DNA of 31,922 nucleotides. Origin: JABMRP01 sp964444795 (lineage in GTDB: Bacteria; Planctomycetota; Planctomycetia; Pirellulales; Thermoguttaceae). The translations under genes were made by a program, and so were the position numbers. Position 1 is the first letter of the stretch; each line of letters opens with the position of its first letter. The notes beneath the pieces are model-generated. The model did no database searches, was not told where the DNA came from, and was given only the letters and a program-made list of their open reading frames with translations. Below are positions 1 through 7,586 of the stretch, one piece after another. The DNA lies in assembly GCA_964444795.1 (NCBI GenBank), contig CAYUIQ010000078.1:1-31922 (forward strand), in the 5' to 3' direction.

Positions 1-30
1 GTTGTCCAACGGGCCGCTGCCAATGGAAGA

Positions 31-720
31 ATGACGGTTCGAAACAACGGTCGCCGGTCACATCGTGTGCCCACGCCGGAGTCCCCACGACGCTTTTCAG
101 CGGGCGAGATGGTTTTCTGCGATACTCGCGTGGAACTGTGTGGTGTCAAGATCTGCGGCGCCGAAGGAAGCTGTATGATGCGCCAGATTCTGGACATTCT
201 GCGCAACACAGACGCCCGGGGGCGCCATCGATCCTACAGCGGCGAAGAACTCGCGGCAATCATCGGAACCGAGGGCGGGCCAACAGCCGTGGCCGGCGCG
301 ATACGGAACTTCCGCAACCGGGTAAAGCGAACCCTACTTGCTGAGGCGAACGTCGAGATTGATCCGAGCACGGACGTGATCGCCAACGACCGGCAGCACG
401 GCTATCGGTTCTCGGACAAGATCACCGTGATAGAACGTCCGGGCTTGCTCGTGACGGACGAAGACGAAGTCCACGCCGATGCCAGGCAGCAGGCGGATTC
501 CCCTCCGTCCGACACCTTGCCCAGTGAGACGGATGAAGACACCCGCGCACGTTGGATACTCGCCGAACTGAAGAAGAACGGCGGGATTCGCAAACAGCAA
601 ATCATCCAGCGCACCGGTTGCAGCGACTCGACCGTGCGTCGCATCCTGGCCGGGCTTCGTGACGACGGGAAGATCGTGTTTGAGGGCAGTGCGAGGAATG
701 GGTACTGGCAATTGGCGTGA
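31..720 (+). CDS. Two-domain winged-helix DNA-binding protein (possible 5' partial)
   Basis: The product appears to be a soluble DNA-binding regulator. Residues about 28-128 have the layout of an OmpR/PhoB-type winged helix: a short N-terminal strand region, a helix around MMRQILDILR, a recognition-helix-like stretch around AGAIRNFRNRVKR, and a closing hairpin ending in HGYRF. An acidic, Ser/Pro-rich linker (about 140-175) leads to a second helix-turn-helix at 175-229 (ELKKNGGIRKQQIIQRTGCS then TVRRILAGLRDDGKIV), ending in a wing-like GYWQLA. There is no receiver domain. The reading frame is open to base 1 of the window, and the ATG at 31 has only a weak GGAAG close before it, so the true start may lie upstream or at the internal Met pair near residue 48. 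No paired sensor is visible. The targets are unknown. The coding call is good; the domain call is by eye. Confidence 0.7.
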   Translation: MTVRNNGRRSHRVPTPESPRRFSAGEMVFCDTRVELCGVKICGAEGSCMMRQILDILRNTDARGRHRSYSGEELAAIIGTEGGPTAVAGAIRNFRNRVKRTLLAEANVEIDPSTDVIANDRQHGYRFSDKITVIERPGLLVTDEDEVHADARQQADSPPSDTLPSETDEDTRARWILAELKKNGGIRKQQIIQRTGCSDSTVRRILAGLRDDGKIVFEGSARNGYWQLA

Positions 721-814
721 CGGCACCTGGCATCTCCGAGCCGGTCTCGGCGGTTCACCGTGGAAAGCGGGCGTTTTGGCTCGGCGGTAGCCGCGTGGCA
801 AATGGCGTAAGTGC

Positions 815-843
815 TTGACAGCAAAGGAGGACGGGATTACTAG
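815..843 (+). promoter_or_regulatory. Candidate sigma70-type promoter upstream of the 916 gene
   Basis: A perfect TTGACA (815-820) is followed after exactly 17 bases by TACTAG (838-843), a poor -10 match. It lies in the 195-bp gap between the first two genes, on the coding strand of the second, and would give a 5' leader of about 65 nt. The support is the -35 box and spacing only. Confidence 0.35.
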
Positions 844-915
844 TAGGGACATCGGCTCAGAGGCAATCAAGCCGGATCCGAAATCGTTCACAACCACCAG
901 AAAGAGAGACTCAAG

Positions 916-2076
916 ATGCACACATCACGAAGCGGGCAAAGAAACGTCGCAACGCTCACGTCCAAACAATTCGCCTTATTCGCTGGCATGCTTTACGTTC
1001 TTTGCGGTACGGCATCAGCTCAGAACGGTTTAGTAATCAAAGACGCCGACTTGTTCTCACAGGTCGGGATGAAGACTGTATACGGCACAACGGGCACCGA
1101 CGACAACGCCGGCGGGGAGCTTGTCCGCACCGTGACCGACTGCAAGCGAATAGGCAACATGTCGATCATCACCATCGAGGCGCATTTCAACGGCAATCTG
1201 ATCGAGAAGGCGGTGCAGCTTGTGCGGCCCGATCGCTGCGACTTCTTCCAGTCCGAACGCTCCCTCTATCCCAAACACGCCTTCCCCCTCCCACTTGAAG
1301 TGGGAAAAAGTCTTACGTACACAGCGAAAGACGGTGCCCGTATGTTCAAGGTCGATTCAGAGGAAACGGTACAAACCGAGGCGGGAACGTTTAAGTGCCT
1401 CGCCTGTCTCGTGAGTGAAGACGAGAGGATACAGTTCAAGTTCTGGCTCGCACCGGAAGTTGGGATTGTAAAGGCTCAGTCGTTGGGCCCCCAGCCGTTC
1501 ACCATTCTCTTAAAGGAAGTGAAGAAGCCGACACCGGCGACGCCGCCCGCAGGTTCAGACGTCCTGGTTAATTTCGACTTGGGGTGCGATCCAGCTTCGA
1601 TCGTCCGTCCGAAAGCTACGTGGGGGCCGGGCGATAACAATTCAAAACGCCACTCGACCGTATCAGTCGACCCACGTGAGGCGGCTCTCGACACGACGGG
1701 TTCGCTCTGCTGGTCGTACCACGTTAAGCCTGGCGGATGGACAGGGCCCCGAATCATGCTGACCGGTTCCTGGGCCCAGTTCGTGGATCTAACGCCCTAC
1801 GATTCGGTCAGCTTCTATATCAAAGGTTTTCGGCCGGGCAAATGTGCTTTCAGCGTACAGGGGATGGCGGCATCGGGGAAAGGCCAGGAGTACGTGCTGT
1901 TGCCCGTCGAATATACAACCGAGTGGAAGCGGGTGACCATCGATCTGACGTCGGAGAAACTCTCGACAGTCGACCTGCGAAGAGTCATCCTCTTCGGAGG
2001 TGGCACGGGCGGAAGCGAAACCAACGATGTGGACAACGTCGTCTGGATTGACGAGATCAGCGCACACCGGAAGTAG
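916..2076 (+). CDS. Secreted protein with DUF3108-like N-terminal half and carbohydrate-binding-like C-terminal half
   Basis: This is a predicted exported protein of 386 aa. An N-terminal hydrophobic stretch (about 18-34, ending in GTASAQ) reads as a signal peptide. Residues about 40-205 resemble periplasmic DUF3108-like proteins: they contain a PLEVGKSLTYTAKDG stretch, then VQTEAGTFKCLACLV and a 'wLAPEVGIVKAQ' pattern typical of that fold. A short proline-rich linker (KKPTPATPPAGSD) leads to residues 215-386, a beta-rich domain with DLTPYDSVSFYIKG, WKRVTIDL and a VWIDEISA ending, which resembles CBM11-like jelly-roll domains that bind glycans. A GAGAG-type purine stretch precedes the ATG. 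No membrane anchor is seen after the signal. I infer a sugar- or envelope-binding role; the substrate is unknown. Confidence 0.75.
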   Translation: MHTSRSGQRNVATLTSKQFALFAGMLYVLCGTASAQNGLVIKDADLFSQVGMKTVYGTTGTDDNAGGELVRTVTDCKRIGNMSIITIEAHFNGNLIEKAVQLVRPDRCDFFQSERSLYPKHAFPLPLEVGKSLTYTAKDGARMFKVDSEETVQTEAGTFKCLACLVSEDERIQFKFWLAPEVGIVKAQSLGPQPFTILLKEVKKPTPATPPAGSDVLVNFDLGCDPASIVRPKATWGPGDNNSKRHSTVSVDPREAALDTTGSLCWSYHVKPGGWTGPRIMLTGSWAQFVDLTPYDSVSFYIKGFRPGKCAFSVQGMAASGKGQEYVLLPVEYTTEWKRVTIDLTSEKLSTVDLRRVILFGGGTGGSETNDVDNVVWIDEISAHRK

Positions 2077-2236
2077 TCCTTCCCAAGACTTCATCCGCCA
2101 ATCATGCTAGCCAATCAGGCACACGTCGATCCAGCTAACGATCGAGGAATTGACCACGAAGCAGCGCGGAGTCCCGCGCAAGGCTGGCTGTTTTGCCGCC
2201 ACACGCAGTACGGCATGACGAAGCGCTCGCTCGGCA

Positions 2237-2680
2237 AGCCCCAATAGAAAAGCCGAACCGCCCCCTGAGATGCGAAAGGCGGCCCGGCCAAGTTCCTCGA
2301 CGCCAATAGATATAAGGCACCGTACACTCCAGACTAGCCCGATCACCTGGGAGCGTCAAGGAACCACCACGGCAGAAGTTTTGACGTGGCCAACAAAAAA
2401 ACCGGACCGCCCTGGGGCAGGAGGGCAGCCCGGTCAAGTACCGCAACGTTTGGGGCAGGAAACGCCGCGATGTTGTCAGGCTAAGCCAGAATTCTCGGGG
2501 CGCCAAGCGGGACACCCCAAAAGAGGCAGGGAGCCCCAATAGAAAAAACTGACTTTTGGGGGGAACGACGGCCCGGTCAAGGCCCACGACGCTAAACGAA
2601 ACACCGCGGGCTTCTAGGCTCAGTCCGATTTCTCGGAGCCGTCAAGGAATCGCCAAGAGAAGGCGGGAATGGGAGGAAAC
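2237..2680 (+). repeat. Three tandem ~147-bp imperfect repeats, probably a structured RNA
   Basis: Three copies start near 2241, 2390 and 2536. The first and third share AGCCCCAATAGAAAA exactly (2237-2251, 2532-2546). Each copy has an A-rich leader, a first stem, CAAG, about 45-60 nt, a second stem and another CAAG. Stem 1 closes with GCCG/CGGC (2252-2255, 2285-2288), ACCG/CGGT (2401-2404, 2431-2434) and ACTG/CGGT (2548-2551, 2574-2577). Stem 2 closes with GAC/GTC (2332-2334, 2355-2357), GGC/GCC (2479-2481, 2502-2504) and GGC/GTC (2617-2619, 2641-2643). The base changes keep pairing, and the two mismatched pairs are G-U wobbles only if the + strand is the RNA. No convincing reading frame runs through. 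I do not match it to a named RNA family. Confidence 0.55.
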
Positions 2681-3163
2681 GAGCGTTCCACCCGTTGGTG
2701 GTGTTTTCGGGGCAGAGGTTTGCTCCTTACTTCAACGCTCCGCTCGGGCGTGATTTCCGCCCGAACAATCGTGTAGAACCGAGTTGCGCGGTTTCCGACG
2801 TTTCGCCGTGTGGCGTCGCTTGCCGAGAGCGACCAATCCCCGCCTCCACGTCCAACTTCGTGCCCGTGGCCGCCGTGTGGCGTGCTGCGCCGCCCGGTTT
2901 CGCCCGGGCGGCCTCGGCTTCGTGGCAGATCGATGCAGATTGCGGCAAGTTGTACCTATACGCGGCAAACTTGTGGGCACCACTGTCGGCACCGCGTTTT
3001 CTGATTTCGCCATATCTCTTGAGCGGGCCAACAGATACGAAAACCCGTCTCCAGGCTACGGAACCGAAGGGTTGTGCCCAACGGAAGGCGGGGTTTCTTC
3101 ACAAGGGAGGCATGAGGCCTGTGGTGAATCGGGTGGCGTGCTCGGAACGTACAACAGGAGACG
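2681..3163. other. Noncoding stretch with GC hairpins and a 13-bp direct repeat
   Basis: I see no convincing gene here. The open frames crossing it have no recognisable protein features. Two perfect hairpins stand out: 2744-2750 with 2758-2764 (7-bp stem, 7-nt loop) and 2889-2896 with 2905-2912 (8-bp all-GC stem, 8-nt loop). The 13-mer CGCCGTGTGGCGT occurs at 2804-2816 and again at 2871-2883. The stretch joins the tandem repeats to the phage-like fragment and may be part of the same decayed element or RNA locus. Confidence 0.4.
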
Positions 3164-3361
3164 ATGTGGCCAAACGATTTGACTGATACGACTATTCGAG
3201 GTGTCGACGCTTTGGAGCAGGGCGGCATGACGTTGATGGAATCCCATCGGAGTAAGGGAGAGGGGACCAAAGCTCGCATTCGGCCGCGCCCATTTATGGG
3301 CCCGGCCATGGAGAAGGAATAGGACCAGCTTCCCGCGTTGTGGCGGGATAGTGTGAAGTAA
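3164..3361 (+). pseudogene. Fragment resembling the C-terminus of a phage morphogenesis (HK97 gp10-like) protein, with an in-frame stop
   Basis: An ATG at 3164 opens a 52-codon frame to a TAG at 3320-3322. The peptide runs through TIRGVDALEQGG and KARIRPRPFMGPAMEKE. Basic residues followed by RPFMGPA and an acidic helix are typical of the tail end of gp10-like head-tail or tail-completion proteins. Reading through the TAG gives DQLPALWRDSVK and then a TAA at 3359-3361, a natural-looking continuation of the same C-terminus, so TAG looks like a CAG or GAG codon changed to a stop. Upstream the frame is soon closed by stops, so the N-terminal two thirds are missing. The family match is from memory of motif patterns and is only moderately sure. 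It would mark a decayed prophage. Confidence 0.4.
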
Positions 3362-3514
3362 CCAAGGGATCTTTGTAGGCCGGTAACCCCTACTCCTGGA
3401 TGGAGGTCTCGCCGCAGGGGGCCCAGTCTCCGGTGCTGTTAAAAGATGAACCATTAGACGAAAGAGGTGATTGGCTGGTATGATTAGCGGATGGAGTTTT
3501 TCGGAAGGACAGGG

Positions 3515-5340
3515 GTTTTGTACTGGCTACAAATGACGTTCGATGCCCAAGTGGCGAATGATCTCCTGCTGGTAGGGTGTGGGACGGGAGGTGGCGGTGA
3601 AGCAGCCTTTCGGGTGACCGGCGATGTCTACGGTCGAACGGGTGATGGCCGAAAGATTCTCCAGGAGGTCGCGAAAACTTGACAGCCCAACGCCGCTGGC
3701 GTTGTGCCGAGTGGCATCTTTGCGCTCGGCCGATTTCGAGCGGCGAGACGGCGCGACGATCGAATCGCGCGTCTCCACCGTAGGCTTGTCTTCATCGGTG
3801 AACATCATCGGAGCAAGCGACTGTCGCAACTGGTGCTCGATGTAGTAGGCGAGCATGCAAAGGAAAATGTGCGACCGCACGCGATCCGCAAGCCGGTGAT
3901 GTATCGGGCGGACGCGAAGGTCGATCGACTTCAACGAGCGAAATGCTCGCTCGACCGACGCCAGGTTTTTGTAATGAGCGACGACTTGGTCGTCGAGCAT
4001 CTCGCCCGGATCGACGTTGGCGCGAATAGCGTAAAGCCCGTCGAGACTCGCCTCGGCATCGATCTTGTCCTGCTTGCGAGAGTACTCGAAGCGGTCGTCA
4101 CCGATATCGAGGCGAAAGTGTTTCGCCACCTCTTTCCGGTTGACCACCTTGCCGACCTCGACGCCGATCTCCGACTTTCCTCGCAGGGGTTTGCTCCGGC
4201 GATCCACCTTTGCCTTGACTTTGGCAAGCAGCTTTTCCGTTGCCGCCAGAAGGGCTTCTCGCTTTCTCGCTCGCTCGTCGGCCAGCAGTGGGTCGCGACA
4301 GACAATCAGTCGTTCGTCAGGATAATCGGGGTGCGTGATGCTCGCCAGATCGCATTGGTCGAAGAGCGAACGCTGGATGGCACCCTGCCGTTGGAATTTG
4401 GCAATCGAAGCGCCGGTCAACGCCGTAACCCACTGGACGCCCTCTTCGTCTCGCAGGTAGTCGTCGATCGCCTTGCCGCTGATCATCCCGCGATCACCAA
4501 CGAAGATCACGTTCTTGCGGCCGAAATCGTTGCGTACCCGCTTCACCGCCTTGGGGAAAGCAACGTGGTCGTTCTCGTTGCCCGCCAAGACCTCGACGCC
4601 GATGGGAACGCCACCGGCATTGCAGTACATACCATAATTGACCTGCGGAAGGTCGCCCCGCTTGTCGCGAGAATAGCCGTGCTTGGCCAACGGGCACATG
4701 TGTCCCTCGAAGTAGGACGAGGAGAGGTCGAAGAGTACCGGCCCGCCGTCGGCCAGATGTCTTTTCGCCAGCTTCTTCTGGATCGAATCTTGCCGCGTAA
4801 GCAGCCAGTCGATCGCCCGATAGCATTCGTGTTCGTCGAGATCTTCCAGCGACAGTAATTCGCCGAGCGTCGTGGCGGCCGTTTCTTTTTGGCAATGCCG
4901 GGCGGTGGCCAGTTTTGAATCGCCGTGCAGCAGTCGGTCGGCGATCATTGCCACGACAATGTCGCGTTGTCGCGACGGCTTTCGGTCGATCGTCGGCAGC
5001 AGGCCGGACCGCTCGAGCATCGCCACGATGGCGGCCACGTGCCCGTGCTGCCGCACGTTGGTAATCTCCAGCATCTTCTCCGGCTCGGCGACTGCCATCG
5101 CCGCGGGCACGACATTGCCCTGCAGCGCGCTGCGTACGGCCTCGACCGTCTCGTCGGATAACGAGGAGAGGTTACCGACGGTTCGTTTTCGTGTTTTACC
5201 ATTCTCTCGCCACGACTCGCGTAGTAGCACGGCCGGTGGCGACTTCCGATTGGGCACTCGTTCGATGTACATGGGTAGCCATTATATCGATACATCCTCC
5301 CGTTACAACCCAACTCTTAATGGTTACATGGGTGCAAAAT
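3515..5340 (-). mobile_element. Insertion sequence around the transposase, ends uncertain
   Basis: The transposase must sit in an insertion sequence, but I cannot fix its ends. A weak imperfect inverted pair is visible between 3515-3536 and 5319-5340 (shared TTTTG-AC core, about half of the positions matching). Separately, ACTGGCTACAA occurs in direct orientation at 3522-3532 and 5412-5422; the left copy overlaps the transposase stop codon. IS1634-family elements are known for long, variable target duplications, so short flanking repeats are not decisive. Confidence 0.35.
3527..5272 (-). CDS. IS1634-like DDE transposase, intact
   Basis: The 581-aa product is a DDE-type transposase of the IS4/IS1634 superfamily, which cuts and joins insertion-sequence ends. 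An N-terminal region (about 1-60) with MYIERVPNRKSPPAVLLRES is typical of IS1634-like proteins. The catalytic core is read as D182 (VLFDLSSSYFEG), D260 (IFVGDRGMIS) and E441 in HYKNLASVERAFRSLKS, which is the Y-x(n)-E-R signature. About 180 residues separate the second Asp from the Glu, matching the large insertion domain of this superfamily. No frameshift or internal stop is visible and the length is normal for the family, so the enzyme may be active. GGAGG lies about 20 nt before the ATG, too far to be a clear ribosome site. It sits between a phage-like relic and the porin gene, unrelated to either. Confidence 0.9.
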   Translation of the reverse strand: MYIERVPNRKSPPAVLLRESWRENGKTRKRTVGNLSSLSDETVEAVRSALQGNVVPAAMAVAEPEKMLEITNVRQHGHVAAIVAMLERSGLLPTIDRKPSRQRDIVVAMIADRLLHGDSKLATARHCQKETAATTLGELLSLEDLDEHECYRAIDWLLTRQDSIQKKLAKRHLADGGPVLFDLSSSYFEGHMCPLAKHGYSRDKRGDLPQVNYGMYCNAGGVPIGVEVLAGNENDHVAFPKAVKRVRNDFGRKNVIFVGDRGMISGKAIDDYLRDEEGVQWVTALTGASIAKFQRQGAIQRSLFDQCDLASITHPDYPDERLIVCRDPLLADERARKREALLAATEKLLAKVKAKVDRRSKPLRGKSEIGVEVGKVVNRKEVAKHFRLDIGDDRFEYSRKQDKIDAEASLDGLYAIRANVDPGEMLDDQVVAHYKNLASVERAFRSLKSIDLRVRPIHHRLADRVRSHIFLCMLAYYIEHQLRQSLAPMMFTDEDKPTVETRDSIVAPSRRSKSAERKDATRHNASGVGLSSFRDLLENLSAITRSTVDIAGHPKGCFTATSRPTPYQQEIIRHLGIERHL

Positions 5341-5552
5341 GGGTAAGATAAGCCGCCTAGCTTTGGATAACTCCTCATGGCTACGAGAGATGCAGCACCA
5401 TCACGCCCAAAACTGGCTACAAGTTCGGGTTAAAATCGCCCCAAAGTACCCGGTCGCAAACAGCCGATGCTCACCAATAACGTCGGCGTATCTGCGCCGC
5501 GATTACGCGCTCTGTTTCCAGTGTTCTTATTGCCCTTAACGTAAACCTTTTC

Positions 5553-6905
5553 ATGATAGCGAGATACGTTTTCATTTTGGCCTTGCTAACATCCGTTGCC
5601 GCGGCCGTGGGCGACGAACGCGCGGATGTCGATGTCGCGCAACTTTACGACCGCGTACTTGAACTAGAGCAAGATCGAGAGAACCGGCTGCTGATCGAGC
5701 GCGCTCGGATACAGGAACAGGCTGATCGGAGCGTTGATGTGACCGACGAGCAGTGGACTCACCGGGTGGGCGGCCGAATCCAAACCGACTTCGTTAATTG
5801 GGCGGACGACGACGATTTTGGAGGGCAGCCGAACTACGTTGAGTTTCGACGGCTGCGGCTCTTCCTCTCGGGGGAGGGCTACGGCGTGTATGAATACAGG
5901 CTGAAGTTCGAGTTTACGCCGGAAGTGCAGCGCGATGCCCCGGTGGTCGGCGGCCGCGTTGATCTGTCGGGTTTCAACCTCGAAGTGAAAGATGCGTTCT
6001 TAGCAATCCGCGACGTTCCCGCTCTGGGGTATGTGCGTTTGGGACAATTCAAGTCGCCGTTTGGTCTGTCGAAACTGATCAACAGTAGAAACTCGACATT
6101 CCTCGAACGAGCGCTCCCGATCACGTTCGTGCCGGGGCGCCAATTGGGGATCGCGGCGTATAACCACTCCACCGAAGAAAACGCCACCTGGGCGCTGGGC
6201 ACGTTTTTCGACAACCTCGACGAGAAAGTACATAGTATTGAAGACGACAACCAAGGGATTCGATTGATGTCGCGCCTGACGTGGACGCCATACTACGATG
6301 AACTTGCCGAAGGCCGCTTTTTGTTTCACACGGGTTTGGGATACGTATATACGTACGATCGCGACGACGAAGTTCGGTTCCGCAGCCGGCCGGAAATCCA
6401 CCGCGGAGACTTTCTCATCGACACCGGTGACTTGGACGCCGAAGACTACCACGTATTGGGCGGCGAGCTGGCATGGGTTCACGGGCCGTTGTCGGTTCAA
6501 AGCGAAGCGATTTGCGCAAGTGTCAACCGAACCAACGGCGACGAAACCCGCCTCTTCGGCGCGTACGTCTTCGTCAGCTATTTCCTCACGGGCGAGCATC
6601 GACCCTACAACCGCACACGGGGCATCTTTGGTCGGGTTGTACCGTTGGAGAACTTCTGGATAGTGAACACGCCCGGCGGTCGATGCGCCGGATGGGGGGC
6701 GTGGGAGTTGGCGGCACGCTGGTCGCACCTCGACTTTGACGACATCGGAGGGCAGCGATTGGATGATTTCACGGCCGGCGCCAACTGGTATTGGAATCCG
6801 CACGCCCGCGTCATGTTCAACTGGATTCATCCGATCGCGCAAGATGCCGTCGCCGGTTGCGGACAGGGCGACGTGCTGTCGCTACGTTTACACGTTGATT
6901 TTTAG
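5553..6905 (+). CDS. OprO/OprP-type outer-membrane porin
   Basis: The 450-aa product is a predicted 16-strand outer-membrane porin of the phosphate-selective OprO/OprP family. A signal peptide ends near residue 21 (ALLTSVAAAVGDE). Residues about 25-60 form a short coiled coil (VAQLYDRVLELEQDRENRLL) that often precedes the barrel in planctomycete members. The barrel runs from about 68 (HRVGGRIQTDFVNW) to the end, with family-typical phrases FRRLRLFLSGEGYGVYEYRL, GYVRLGQFKSPFGLSKL and ERALPITFVPGRQLGIAAYN. It ends in LHVDF, and a terminal Phe is the usual signal for barrel insertion. Substrate specificity (phosphate, pyrophosphate or other anions) cannot be told from sequence. No clear Shine-Dalgarno precedes the ATG. 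The next gene follows after 30 bp on the same strand. A phosphate-type porin near a polyphosphate polymerase operon is suggestive only. Confidence 0.85.
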   Translation: MIARYVFILALLTSVAAAVGDERADVDVAQLYDRVLELEQDRENRLLIERARIQEQADRSVDVTDEQWTHRVGGRIQTDFVNWADDDDFGGQPNYVEFRRLRLFLSGEGYGVYEYRLKFEFTPEVQRDAPVVGGRVDLSGFNLEVKDAFLAIRDVPALGYVRLGQFKSPFGLSKLINSRNSTFLERALPITFVPGRQLGIAAYNHSTEENATWALGTFFDNLDEKVHSIEDDNQGIRLMSRLTWTPYYDELAEGRFLFHTGLGYVYTYDRDDEVRFRSRPEIHRGDFLIDTGDLDAEDYHVLGGELAWVHGPLSVQSEAICASVNRTNGDETRLFGAYVFVSYFLTGEHRPYNRTRGIFGRVVPLENFWIVNTPGGRCAGWGAWELAARWSHLDFDDIGGQRLDDFTAGANWYWNPHARVMFNWIHPIAQDAVAGCGQGDVLSLRLHVDF

Positions 6906-6935
6906 GGTAGTTCGTCGCCGAATGGGAGGACGAGG

Positions 6936-7445
6936 ATGATGTACGCCGCCGTTCGTTTCACCTGCCTGGCGTGGATCGTCGCCGCCATGGGAATGCTCGG
7001 TTCATCCGCCTTTGCCGGTCAGGATTGTGCGCGCTGCGGGTGCGGGGCGAACGTACAAAAAGTGTGCCGCCCCGTGTGTACGACGGAACGCGTCAAGGTC
7101 GCCTACTGGGACTATGTTTGTGAAGACGTTTGCGTGCCGATCAGCCGCTGTAAGAAGGGCGCCGTCAATGAGTGCGGTGAGGGTGCCTGCGAGTCGAAAA
7201 TGCCGGGATCGAATTCATATCGAACAAAAACACGGACGTGTAAACGGCTCGTCCGTAAGACGTGCTACAAGGAAGTGCCCGTGGTTCGCTGGGTCACCGA
7301 ATACACGTGCGACGACTGCGGCAAATCGTCGAAACCGGATGCCGCCCCGCCCCGTCCCTCTCGGTCGCCGCCGTCGGCCGAAACGCCGCGACCGGCTCCG
7401 CCGTTGCCGCTGATTGTTAAGCCCGGCATCTGGGTCACGGGCTGA
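6936..7445 (+). CDS. Cysteine-rich secreted protein, planctomycete type
   Basis: This is a small exported protein (169 aa) with a signal peptide ending near FAG (residue 28). The mature part has 14 cysteines in about 100 residues, arranged CxxCxC, CxxxC, CxxxC and finally CDDC, with basic and Val-rich spacers such as RLVRKTCYKEVPVVRW. The last 40 residues are Pro/Ser/Ala-rich and end in IVKPGIWVTG. I recognise this as a family that recurs in planctomycete genomes and has no assigned function; disulfide cross-linking or metal binding are both possible. GGGAGG at 6924-6929 serves either of two adjacent ATGs (6936 or 6939). The gene follows the porin by 30 bp on the same strand and probably shares its transcript. 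Confidence 0.75.
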   Translation: MMYAAVRFTCLAWIVAAMGMLGSSAFAGQDCARCGCGANVQKVCRPVCTTERVKVAYWDYVCEDVCVPISRCKKGAVNECGEGACESKMPGSNSYRTKTRTCKRLVRKTCYKEVPVVRWVTEYTCDDCGKSSKPDAAPPRPSRSPPSAETPRPAPPLPLIVKPGIWVTG

Positions 7446-7507
7446 ACATTCCCCTTCGACCCAAGCGGCGTCAAGCGTGTTCGGCAGAATTCGTGATCGG
7501 TTTCGAC

Positions 7508-7513
7508 TATAAT
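7508..7513 (+). promoter_or_regulatory. Candidate -10 box (TATAAT) before the coiled-coil gene
   Basis: A perfect TATAAT lies 74 bp before the ATG at 7587, in the intergenic gap after the cysteine-rich gene. No good -35 box is seen at the proper distance (CAGAAT at 17 bp), so a separate promoter for the next gene is plausible but not proven. Confidence 0.3.
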
Positions 7514-7586
7514 AGATTGCCGTCAATCGAACCGCAAGCTAAAAATGGGCGTACCTAGAGCGATTCTTGCCTTGGAGGAACAAAAC

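Noticed and set aside
2250..2295. Hammerhead ribozyme in the first tandem copy (CTGAGATG...GAAA)
   Set aside because: The core is not an exact CUGAUGA...GAAA and the other two copies do not keep it.
2237..2680. CRISPR array or integron attC sites
   Set aside because: The repeats are ~147 bp, imperfect and contiguous with no unique spacers, and attC core sites (RYYYAAC/GTTRRRY) are not visible.
2695..3186. 163-codon open frame on the + strand
   Set aside because: It crosses GC hairpins and overlaps the phage-like fragment in another frame; composition is unlike a real protein and there is no ribosome site.
2700..3460. Group II intron
   Set aside because: No GTGYG start, no domain V hairpin and no reverse transcriptase frame were found.
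3704..4858. 384-codon open frame on the + strand
   Set aside because: It is antisense to the intact transposase and encodes no recognisable domain; it is a GC-rich shadow frame.
6000..6842. 280-codon open frame on the - strand
   Set aside because: It is antisense to the porin, with no signal peptide or domain.
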